The notes under the pieces: generated by a model
Databases searched by the model: none
Told to the model about the DNA's origin: nothing
The model's input: only the letters and a program-made list of their open reading frames with translations
Shown: positions 1-6,157 of the stretch, one piece after another
How positions within the stretch are numbered: the first letter of the stretch is position 1
Layout of the letters: every line of letters starts with the position of its first letter
Translations under genes and position numbers: made by a program
NCBI GenBank assembly: GCA_019247865.1
Contig: JAFBAJ010000638.1
Coordinates: forward strand, 1 to 6,706
Source of the DNA: Acidobacteriota bacterium
GTDB lineage: Bacteria > Acidobacteriota > Blastocatellia > Pyrinomonadales > Pyrinomonadaceae
DNA length: 6,706 bases
Direction: 5' to 3'

Positions 1-711
1 GAACCAGCCCCAGGCGATCCTCGTGTTGAGCGCCGGGTTGATGAGTCGTAATGTCGAAGCGATCAAAGCCGTCCACATGACTGGCGCGAGAAAGCTGCCC
101 CAGAAGGCTGTGAAGCGCGACGGCATCATCGGCAGTATCGCCGCATAGAGCAGCCCTACGAGCAGGGAGATGATGCCGTGACTGATGAGCGCAACGACGA
201 AGCCAGTCAGGTGAAAAGCAGCCAGCACTTCCGGCCCGGCTTGGGCTAAAGATGGCAGCGCAGCCGCCGCCAGCAGGTTGACCGGATACCAGATGCTGCC
301 GTACGCGACGAGTCCGTAAAGGCAGGCGATGATCGCCATTCCGACACCGCCGACGGCTCCTCCCAAGAGCCCTGCGGAGTCTGGATGCACCCTGACGGGG
401 ATATAAACGCGGTGGCCTTCTGCGCCGGGTTGCAGGTGATCTACTTTACGTGTCGAAGGCGCGACCGCAGGCTTGGGAGTTATGGCTCGTTGCACCTCGA
501 TCAACTCCTCCTGCGGCACCGGCAGCACGTCTCGGAACCATCCGACCGCGCCACACAGCACAACTACCAGACCGACGGCGCTGACGGCGAGACTCGTGAC
601 CAGGCCGGCGAACAACAGGGCGAGGCCGAAGGCTGTGACGAACGGCCAGGGGCTCGGTGCGGGCACTTCGATCATCTCCGGAATTTGCTCTCTCTCCTCT
701 TCAGCCAACAT
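1..711 (-). CDS. Multi-span membrane protein at the end of the cox operon, 3' end outside the window
   Basis: An uninterrupted frame of 237 codons starts at the ATG at 711 and is still open at base 1, so the C-terminus is missing. The start is supported by GGAGG (716-720) four bases upstream, lying inside the end of the preceding gene, which it overlaps by 11 bases. Residues 1-20 are acidic and cytosolic-looking. Residues 22-58 form a tight two-helix hairpin (PWPF...GLVT...GWFRDVLP). A charged, Pro-rich linker covers about 65-110. Hydrophobic segments follow at about 114-137, 163-193 and 203-220, with a Gly-rich run at 114-124 and the pattern GSIWYPVNLLAA at 138-149. The hairpin resembles small subunit-IV-like proteins of haem-copper oxidases, and the second half vaguely recalls YagU/DUF1440-like membrane proteins; both are impressions. 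Position after coxC suggests an oxidase accessory or assembly role, which is inference. Reality of the gene is well supported; function is unknown. Confidence 0.8.
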   Translation of the reverse strand, partial: MLAEEEREQIPEMIEVPAPSPWPFVTAFGLALLFAGLVTSLAVSAVGLVVVLCGAVGWFRDVLPVPQEELIEVQRAITPKPAVAPSTRKVDHLQPGAEGHRVYIPVRVHPDSAGLLGGAVGGVGMAIIACLYGLVAYGSIWYPVNLLAAAALPSLAQAGPEVLAAFHLTGFVVALISHGIISLLVGLLYAAILPMMPSRFTAFWGSFLAPVMWTALIASTLRLINPALNTRIAWGWF

Positions 712-1279
712 GATTCCTCCGCACCGTTCGACGTTTGAATTTTGCCCAAATATCAAAGCCGTGATGGGCGCGGCTTAATCTCTGGGGGGACTGCCCGGTA
801 GCCCCCGCCCCATCAATCCGGTTGTAGAGCCAATCAAAACCGATCCCATATTGTGGCCCGCCGTTCTCCGGCTTGCGCATCTCACGGATGAATGGCTCTA
901 AGATCTGATAGAACCCGTGGATGGTCTGCTCCAAGCCTTCAAGGATCGGCTCGATTGGGACGATCCCCGATTTGAGAACCGTCCCCGTGGTCGAGAAGCT
1001 GCTGCACACTCGCGAGGCCGCCAGCAGTTCGCTCTCCGTCCATTCGCTGAAAGGCTTCCGACGTAATTTCGTATAGACGATCACGCGGGCCGCACGAATC
1101 TCGTCCGACTCGATGAAACTCATGAGGGAAAGAATATGTTGCGCAGCCGTGCCCTGCTGCATCGCTGCTAATTGCTTACCCATGGTCCGCAGTTGCAGGT
1201 AATAGATAGCCAGCGTGCAGAGTAAGCCCGCAGCGCTGATGATCTGAGTAATGACCTGGGCCTTATTAAGAGTGTTCAT
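701..1279 (-). CDS. Membrane-anchored hypothetical protein, DUF4760-like
   Basis: A 192-residue protein from ATG 1279, preceded by an A/G-rich GAGAAGAA stretch. An in-frame GTG pair at 1300/1297 would add seven residues and has no better ribosome site. Residues 9-31 form one hydrophobic helix (QVITQIISAAGLLCTLAIYY). The rest is soluble and mainly helical: a short coiled-like stretch (about 31-55), a conserved-looking core with ARVIVYTKL (64-72), SEWTESE (78-84), SSFSTTGTVLKSGIVP (93-108) and PFIREMRK (129-136), then FDWLYNRI (148-155). The last 35 residues are basic. This order of blocks resembles DUF4760, a family without known function; recognition is from memory, not a search. It follows coxC by 37 bases and overlaps the next membrane gene by 11 bases, so it is probably co-transcribed with the oxidase. 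No catalytic motif is visible and I assign no activity. Confidence 0.8.
   Translation of the reverse strand: MNTLNKAQVITQIISAAGLLCTLAIYYLQLRTMGKQLAAMQQGTAAQHILSLMSFIESDEIRAARVIVYTKLRRKPFSEWTESELLAASRVCSSFSTTGTVLKSGIVPIEPILEGLEQTIHGFYQILEPFIREMRKPENGGPQYGIGFDWLYNRIDGAGATGQSPQRLSRAHHGFDIWAKFKRRTVRRNHVG
716..720 (-). promoter_or_regulatory. Ribosome binding site for the left-edge membrane protein
   Basis: GGAGG on the minus strand, four bases before ATG 711. It lies inside the last codons of the preceding DUF4760-like gene. Together with the 11-base overlap this points to coupled translation, and it fixes the start of a gene whose end is not visible. Confidence 0.7.
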
Positions 1280-1316
1280 CTGATTCTTCTCGCGCACCAC
1301 ACTTGCTCATGTCGCC

Positions 1317-1916
1317 TCAACGCCCGATGACATAAACCACTATGAAGACGACGACCCACACGGCATCCACGAAGTGCCAGTACCATGAGATCATCTCGAT
1401 GCGCTCGCGGTGCATCCTCGTCACGTATCCGCCGAGGCTGAAGACGAAGACCAGCGACAGCAGGCACAGACCGACGACGACGTGACTGGCGTGCAGGCCG
1501 ACGAGCGAATAGTAGGTCGTGCCGAAAAGGTTTGTGCTGATAGTCAGCCCCTTCTGGTAGATGAGCCTGCGCCACTCCAGCGCCGTCGCGCCGAGGAAAA
1601 AGGCGGCGAGCGCGATGGTCACAAGCCACCAGAGCTTGAAGCGTCCCACGCGGTCGCGGTTGAAAGCGCGCTCCGCCAGCATGACCGTGACGCTGCTTGA
1701 GAGCAGGCAGATCGTGGAGAGCACGGGCAACTCCAACACGTCGCGCGGAAAGGGGCCCGTCAAACTCTTGCCCAGATAGAAGAGATAGGCCGCCACGAAG
1801 ATCGAGAAGAGCCCCGTCTCAGTCAGGATGAGACAGATGACCGCCACCTTTCGGCTCGACGGCAGCTTCCATTCAGTTGCTTCGACGTGAAGCGGCAATG
1901 TGGCGTCGTTAATCAT
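1317..1916 (-). CDS. coxC: Cytochrome c oxidase subunit III
   Basis: Subunit III of the haem-copper oxidase, an integral membrane partner of subunit I that binds lipid and stabilises proton uptake. The protein is 199 residues with five hydrophobic segments (about 24-48, 64-82, 94-114, 134-161, 179-197), the short five-helix bacterial form that lacks the first two helices of the seven-helix version. Family marks are TETGLFSIF (32-40, with the membrane Glu33), ALEWRR (112-117), the GLHASHV motif (140-146; His142, His145) and the C-terminal WYWHFVDAVWVVVF (178-191). The start at ATG 1916 is chosen because AAGGAGG (1926-1932) sits nine bases upstream; an in-frame TTG at 1958 would overlap coxA and lacks such a site. 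It begins 26 bases after coxA. Confidence 0.96.
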   Translation of the reverse strand: MINDATLPLHVEATEWKLPSSRKVAVICLILTETGLFSIFVAAYLFYLGKSLTGPFPRDVLELPVLSTICLLSSSVTVMLAERAFNRDRVGRFKLWWLVTIALAAFFLGATALEWRRLIYQKGLTISTNLFGTTYYSLVGLHASHVVVGLCLLSLVFVFSLGGYVTRMHRERIEMISWYWHFVDAVWVVVFIVVYVIGR

Positions 1917-1925
1917 CGAATCGAT

Positions 1926-1932
1926 CCTCCTT
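1926..1932 (-). promoter_or_regulatory. Strong ribosome binding site deciding the coxC start
   Basis: AAGGAGG on the minus strand in the coxA-coxC gap, nine bases before ATG 1916. It is the best Shine-Dalgarno match in the window and rules in favour of the 199-residue CoxC over the TTG-initiated form that would begin inside coxA. Confidence 0.8.
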
Positions 1933-1942
1933 CTTCCGGGCT

Positions 1943-3616
1943 CTAGTCGTACTTCCAATCCGGGTCTTCCGGGTGCTTCAAGTCCCAGAGTGGGCGGCGG
2001 CTGCGCACGACCGGCAGGGTCTCGAAGTTATAGTCAGGCGGCGGCGAAGTCGTAGCCCATTCGAGCGTCCAAGCATCCCACGGGTCATTGCCCGCCACCT
2101 TGCCCTTCTTCCAGGAGCGAAGGATATTAACGACGAGACAGAGGACACCCGCCGCCTGAATGAGAGCTCCGAGCGAGGTGATGAAGTTGAGCGTCTCCCA
2201 GCCGCGCCCGGCGTCGTATGTATAAACGCGGCGGGGCATCCCGAGCAGTCCAGGGAAGTGCATCGTGTCGAAGGTCAGGTGGAAGCCGATGAAAAACAGC
2301 CAGAAGTGCCAGAACCCCAGCCGACGGTCGAGCAGTCGCCCGGAGGTCTTCGGATACCAGTAGTAGAAGCCTGCGAACATGCCGGAGAGGAACCCGCCGA
2401 CCAGCGTGTAGTGAAAGTGCGCCACGACGAAGTAGGAGTCGGTGAGCTGCCAGTTGAACGGGACGACCGCCAGCATGACGCCGGTCAGACCCGCGATCAG
2501 AAATTGAAAGAGAAAGCCCAGGCAGAAAATCATCGGCAGTTCGAGCCGGATCTTGCCGCCGTACATCGTCCCCAGCCAGTTGAAAATCTTGATCCCCGTC
2601 GGCACAGCCACGAGAAAAGTTGAGATGGCGAAGAAGGTGTTGCCGACTGAAGTCATCCCGACCGAAAACATGTGATGTGCCCAGACGCTCACGCTGATGA
2701 GGCCGATCATCACCGTCGCGCCGACCATCACCGGATAGCCGAAGATGGGTTTGCGCGAGAAGACCGGGACGATCTCAGACACGCACGCGAAGGCCGGAAT
2801 AATCAGGATGTAGACCTCCGGGTGGCCGAAGATCCAGAAGAAGTGTTGCCAGATCACGGCGGAGCCGCCCGCCTGCGTGTCGAAGAAGTGCCCGCCGAGA
2901 TAACGGTCGATGAGCAGCATCACCTGCGACGCCGAGAGAGCCGGCAGCGCCAGCAGGATCATGAAGTTCGTGACGACCATCAGCCAGACGAAGAGCGGCA
3001 TACGCATCAACGTCATCCCACGGCAACGCAGCGCGAACACGGTCGCCAGCACGTTGATGGCCGAGACCGTGCTGCCGACGCTCGTCAGCAGCAGGCTCAG
3101 AATCCAGTAGTCCGTGCCGTGGCCGCGCGAGAAGGCGCGGCCTGTGAGCGGCGCGTAAGCGAACCACCCCACGTCCGGCGCGGAGCCGTGACCGGCGAGA
3201 CCCGGCGCTCCCAGATAAGAGAAGTAGAGCAGCAGTCCCCCGAAGAGAAACATCCAGTAGCCGAAGGCGTTGAGGCGCGGGAAGGCCATGTCGCGCGTGC
3301 CGATCATGAGCGGCACGAGGTAGTTACCGAGCCCCGCGATAATCGGCATCCCCACCAGAAAGACCATCGCCGTCCCGTGCATGGTGAAGAAGCGGTTGAA
3401 GACATCTGGCTCAAGGAGCGTGTTATTCGGGACGGCGAGCTGCATGCGAATGGCAAGCGCCATCAGTCCGGCGACCAACAGAAAGCCGAGAGCCGTGCCG
3501 ACGTACATCAGACCCAGCTTTTTATGGTCAACGGTGATGACCAGGCCGTGCAGTCTCTCAACGAACGACGTGCCCGGTTGTCTCTCGTCTATGAGCGCGA
3601 TCTCCTGACTCGCCAT
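1943..3616 (-). CDS. coxA: Cytochrome c oxidase subunit I (caa3-type, A1-like)
   Basis: Catalytic subunit that reduces O2 to water and pumps protons. It is 557 residues, with about twelve hydrophobic segments. All metal ligands are visible: His80 (FTMHGT) and His402 for the low-spin haem, His400 for the oxygen-reducing haem, and His265, His314 and His315 for CuB, with Tyr269 in GHPEVYI placed for the His-Tyr cross-link. Proton-path residues are present: Glu267, Asp109 with Asn98 and Asn115 (D path), and Lys343 in PTGIKIF (K path), which indicates an A1-type pump. The usual His of the His-Asp metal pair before helix X is Thr392, while Asp393 is kept. The tail (DPWDAWTLEW...RRPLWDLKHPEDP) is typical of CtaD. 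ATG 3616 (MASQEIALID) follows the coxB stop by 14 bases, with GAGGGAGAAG just upstream. The frame stays open upstream only through coxB and was not used. Confidence 0.98.
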   Translation of the reverse strand: MASQEIALIDERQPGTSFVERLHGLVITVDHKKLGLMYVGTALGFLLVAGLMALAIRMQLAVPNNTLLEPDVFNRFFTMHGTAMVFLVGMPIIAGLGNYLVPLMIGTRDMAFPRLNAFGYWMFLFGGLLLYFSYLGAPGLAGHGSAPDVGWFAYAPLTGRAFSRGHGTDYWILSLLLTSVGSTVSAINVLATVFALRCRGMTLMRMPLFVWLMVVTNFMILLALPALSASQVMLLIDRYLGGHFFDTQAGGSAVIWQHFFWIFGHPEVYILIIPAFACVSEIVPVFSRKPIFGYPVMVGATVMIGLISVSVWAHHMFSVGMTSVGNTFFAISTFLVAVPTGIKIFNWLGTMYGGKIRLELPMIFCLGFLFQFLIAGLTGVMLAVVPFNWQLTDSYFVVAHFHYTLVGGFLSGMFAGFYYWYPKTSGRLLDRRLGFWHFWLFFIGFHLTFDTMHFPGLLGMPRRVYTYDAGRGWETLNFITSLGALIQAAGVLCLVVNILRSWKKGKVAGNDPWDAWTLEWATTSPPPDYNFETLPVVRSRRPLWDLKHPEDPDWKYD

Positions 3617-3630
3617 CGCGGCTTCTCCCT

Positions 3631-4695
3631 CTACTTGAGCGTTTGTAAATAAGCGACGATCTTGTCGACCTCTTCGTCCGTCATCTGCATGTTGGGCATC
3701 AGACAGCCCACCTTGACCGCTTGCGGGTCGCGCACCCATGCGCGCAGGCCGGCAGGCGTGTTCGGCGCTGCCCCGGAGGCAAGCGTCTGGCGGCTCATCA
3801 TGTGAGTCAGGTCCGGGCCGAACATCCCTTGCGCGGTCGTGCCCCGGATGGTGTGGCAGTTGACGCAGGAGTTGGCGAAGAAAACTACGCGGCCTTCTGC
3901 CGCGCTCGCCTCTTCCGCCGCCGCCTGTTGTTGCTCTCCGACCCATCGCTCGAACTCTTCCGGCGTCTGCACGACGACGCGAATCAACATGCGCGCGTGC
4001 TGTGTGCCGCAATACTCGGCGCAGTTGCCGAGATAGGTGCCGATCTCGGTCGGCTCGATCCACATCAGGTTTTCGCGGTTGGGGATGAGGTCGGTCTTTC
4101 CGGCAAGCTGCGGAACCCAGAAGCTGTGCGCGACATCCGCCGACTCAAGCTTGAGAAAGGTAGGCCGACGCCCGCTCGCATCGCTCGCCGGTACGTGCAG
4201 CTCGTTGGCCGTCACGATGCCCAGTTTCGGATAGCGTATCTCCCACCACCACTGATGCCCGATGACGGTCGCCCGGAGGGCATCGGGGCTGGCCTCGCGG
4301 TTCTGTATATTGGCGATGGAGCGCGACGTGACCAGAATTAAGACGAAGACGATGAGTATCGGCAGCACCGTCCAGGCCATTTCGATCTGGTTGCTGCCGT
4401 AGATTTGGGGCGGCTCGCTCGCTTCGTCTCCGGCGCGCTGACGAAAGCGGATGATGGTGTAGGCGAGCAGACCGGCGACGACGAGGAAGATGACCGTGCA
4501 GATGGCGATGACCAGCAGCGAAAGCTCCTGCACTTCCTGAGCGGGTTGTGAGAGCGGGCGGAAGATGTTGGTGGTTCCGCTCGGATTCCCGAAAGCCTGT
4601 GTGACGTGGCCCGCGATGATGAGCCATGCCGCGCAGGCGCACAGGAGCGCCAGCGCTCGAAGAATTCCAGGACGTAGCGAAAGACTTGGCCGCAT
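3631..4695 (-). CDS. coxB: Cytochrome c oxidase subunit II with fused cytochrome c domain
   Basis: Accepts electrons from cytochrome c and passes them through CuA to subunit I; it is membrane-anchored with its domains outside the membrane. The protein is 354 residues. A hydrophobic N-terminus (about 10-36) looks like a signal peptide, without a clear lipobox. Transmembrane helices follow at about 57-83 and 107-127. The cupredoxin domain carries GHQWWWEIRYP (146-156) and a full CuA set: His190, Cys225, Glu227 (backbone), Cys229, His233, Met236. After an Ala/Glu linker (about 255-268) comes a class I cytochrome c domain with CVNCH (277-281) and a probable axial Met333 in CLMPNM. This fusion defines a caa3-type enzyme. 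ATG 4695 has GGTGGAG (4701-4707) five bases upstream and lies 14 bases after the ndh stop. Confidence 0.97.
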   Translation of the reverse strand: MRPSLSLRPGILRALALLCACAAWLIIAGHVTQAFGNPSGTTNIFRPLSQPAQEVQELSLLVIAICTVIFLVVAGLLAYTIIRFRQRAGDEASEPPQIYGSNQIEMAWTVLPILIVFVLILVTSRSIANIQNREASPDALRATVIGHQWWWEIRYPKLGIVTANELHVPASDASGRRPTFLKLESADVAHSFWVPQLAGKTDLIPNRENLMWIEPTEIGTYLGNCAEYCGTQHARMLIRVVVQTPEEFERWVGEQQQAAAEEASAAEGRVVFFANSCVNCHTIRGTTAQGMFGPDLTHMMSRQTLASGAAPNTPAGLRAWVRDPQAVKVGCLMPNMQMTDEEVDKIVAYLQTLK

Positions 4696-4709
4696 GCTAT
4701 CTCCACCAG

Positions 4710-5993
4710 TCAGGCCGCGGGCTTGGAAAGCGTCTGCGCAGCCTCGTCCTTCGCATCAATGATGATGCGAGCCGCACGATCATGCGTGAGAGCAGACCAG
4801 CTCCAGTTCCACAGCGTTTCGATCCTGTTTCGGATCCCGTTCAACAGCGCCAGGTGAACGCCCAGCCAAGCGAAGTAGGCCAGAGGGCCGTGGAGTGTCA
4901 TCTTGTTCGGAAACTCCACGACGGCCGCCCCGCGCCCGATGGTCGCCATGAAGCCCTTGTCCCAATACTTGAACGGCTGCCCCGGCTCACCCTGTACGCG
5001 ACGGTCTATCTGTCGCCCGACGTGCTCGCCCGATTGCATCGCCACCGAACCGAGTTGCGGCAGCACCTCTCCGTCCGAGGCCACCTCGCCCATGTCACCC
5101 ACGACAAAAATTTCCGGGTGGTCCGGCACGCTCAGGTCTGGATTGAGTTTGACGCGCCCGCCGCGCCCCTGCGGCAGTCCGAGCAGGTCGGCGAGCGGGT
5201 TGGCACGTACCCCCGCGGCCCAAACAAGCGTGTGGGCTTTTATCTCTTCGCCCGACTTCAGGCGCACGAACGTCGGCCCGATCTCCGCCACGGCTTCTCC
5301 GAGACGCACTTCAACCCGCCTCTCCTCAAGCGCTTCTTTGGCGTACGCGCGCAGATTCTCCTTGAAAGGTGGGAGCACCTCCTTGCCCATCTCCACAAGG
5401 ATGACCCGCGCCTTCTCGGTTGCGAGCTGATGGTAGTCGTGGGGCAGGAGGTTATAGAACAGGTCGGAGAGCGCGCCCGCGGTCTCGACGCCCGTCGGCC
5501 CCGCGCCGACGATGACGAAGTTGAGCGCCCCGTCTTCAACCAGGTTCGGGTCGCGGTCTGCCGCTTCAAATCGCTCAAGGATTTGGTTGCGGAGCTTGAC
5601 CGCGTTCGTCAGGGTGTAGAGCGGGAAGGCATGCTCGGCAGCGCCGGGAGTATTGAAGTAGTTGACGGTCGCTCCCCCTGCCAGCACCAAATAGTCGTAA
5701 GAGATTTCCTTGCCTTCCTCCAGCCGGATTTTTTGACCTGGCACGTCAATGCCCGTGACCGTCCCCAACTGGAAGCTGACGTTCTCCTGACGCCGGAACA
5801 GGCTCCGCACGGGCGCGCCGACATCTTCTGCGTTGAGCAGAGAGGTCGCCACCTGATATAGGAGCGGCTGGAATGTGTGGTAGTTGTGCCGGTCGATCAG
5901 GGTCACATCAACGGAGACGTGCGCCAACTGCTCGGCCACGCCCAGCCCGCCAAACCCTGCTCCAACGATGACGACGTGCGGTCTTTTCTTCAT
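4710..5993 (-). CDS. ndh: Type II NADH:quinone oxidoreductase (NDH-2)
   Basis: Single-subunit, non-pumping flavoenzyme that oxidises NADH and reduces membrane quinone. It is 427 residues, normal for the family. Two Rossmann folds are visible: FAD-binding VVIVGAGFGGLG (7-18) with the acidic strand end Asp34 (TLIDRHNYHTFQPLLYQVAT), and NADH-binding FVIVGAGPTGVETAGAL (159-175) with Glu201 after strand 2. The second FAD motif is IFVVGDMG (295-302). The quinone-site stretch reads LGSVAMQSGEH (314-324): the downstream Gln320 is kept, but the usual Ala-Gln or Ala-Pro pair before it is Gly-Ser. The C-terminus (about 369-411; WLGVHL, NGIRNRIETLWNW, ARIII) is the amphipathic membrane-binding region. 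ATG 5993 has GGGAAGG (6001-6007) seven bases upstream. It is the first gene of the tight run ndh-coxB-coxA-coxC. A related sulfide:quinone oxidoreductase is unlikely since the redox Cys pair is absent. Confidence 0.93.
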   Translation of the reverse strand: MKKRPHVVIVGAGFGGLGVAEQLAHVSVDVTLIDRHNYHTFQPLLYQVATSLLNAEDVGAPVRSLFRRQENVSFQLGTVTGIDVPGQKIRLEEGKEISYDYLVLAGGATVNYFNTPGAAEHAFPLYTLTNAVKLRNQILERFEAADRDPNLVEDGALNFVIVGAGPTGVETAGALSDLFYNLLPHDYHQLATEKARVILVEMGKEVLPPFKENLRAYAKEALEERRVEVRLGEAVAEIGPTFVRLKSGEEIKAHTLVWAAGVRANPLADLLGLPQGRGGRVKLNPDLSVPDHPEIFVVGDMGEVASDGEVLPQLGSVAMQSGEHVGRQIDRRVQGEPGQPFKYWDKGFMATIGRGAAVVEFPNKMTLHGPLAYFAWLGVHLALLNGIRNRIETLWNWSWSALTHDRAARIIIDAKDEAAQTLSKPAA

Positions 5994-6082
5994 AGTCTTT
6001 CCTTCCCTTCTCAGTAGAGACAGACAACTGACGTACCAGACAGAGAGGCTGCGGAATGAGTAGGATGGGACAACGAAATGTA

Positions 6083-6111
6083 ATGATTGGTGTCGGTTAC
6101 GAGACCGACAA
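6083..6111 (-). promoter_or_regulatory. Possible promoter for the ndh-cox operon
   Basis: On the minus strand TTGTCG (6111-6106) and AATCAT (6088-6083) are 17 bases apart, each matching four of six sigma-70 consensus positions, about 90 bases before ATG 5993. The match is weak and such pairs occur by chance. Its placement in the only sizeable gap is the main support. Confidence 0.3.
6091..6110. repeat. Perfect 7-bp inverted repeat, possible operator
   Basis: TGTCGGT and ACCGACA are exact reverse complements around a six-base centre (TACGAG on the plus strand). No T-tract follows on the minus strand, and on the plus strand the arm is followed by A-rich sequence, so it is not a standard terminator. 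It fills most of the spacer of the proposed promoter, the usual place for a repressor operator, but no regulator can be named. Confidence 0.45.
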
Positions 6112-6157
6112 AAGGAGGCGAATGTCCGGCAATTCCGTCAGTTTCTAAGGAACAGAA

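Larger units (their letters stand above)
5994..6157. other. Intergenic gap between the deaminase gene and ndh
   Basis: This is the only gap above 40 bases in the window. It contains the ndh ribosome site, a perfect inverted repeat (6091-6110) and a weak promoter-like pair. No small ORF with a convincing ribosome site, RNA gene or T-tailed terminator for the upstream gene was seen. It most likely carries the promoter of the ndh-cox operon. Confidence 0.6.

Noticed and set aside
385..778. Two overlapping plus-strand frames (385-738 and 473-778)
   Set aside because: They lie opposite the edge membrane protein, whose minus-strand frame is open throughout with clear transmembrane segments and a strong ribosome site. 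The plus frames have low-complexity content.
1917..1958. TTG start for coxC at 1958
   Set aside because: It would overlap the coxA end and add 14 residues; AAGGAGG placed nine bases before ATG 1916 decides for the shorter form.
1973..2623. 216-codon plus-strand frame opposite the 3' part of coxA
   Set aside because: It has the same charged, Glu/Arg-rich antisense composition opposite a certain gene, with no supporting signal.
2672..3652. 326-codon plus-strand frame opposite coxA
   Set aside because: The translation is an Arg/His/Glu/Asp-rich shadow of the coxA codons with no domain-like pattern or ribosome site.
3617..4063. Upstream in-frame extension of coxA giving a 706-residue protein
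   Set aside because: The extra 149 residues lie wholly over coxB in another frame, are Arg/Gly/Asp-rich low-complexity shadow sequence, and the family start MASQEIAL at 3616 has a good ribosome site right after the coxB stop.
3721..4341. 206-codon plus-strand frame opposite coxB
   Set aside because: It is the antisense shadow of the CuA and cytochrome c domains, with no motif of its own.
4626..5861. 411-codon plus-strand frame opposite ndh and the start of coxB
   Set aside because: It mirrors a strongly supported gene on the minus strand, is rich in Arg, His, Val and Leu as expected from antisense GC-rich DNA, and shows no recognisable motif.
6091..6110. Inverted repeat as a Rho-independent terminator of the deaminase gene
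   Set aside because: The stem is only 7 bp and no run of T follows it on the minus strand, so terminator activity is not supported.
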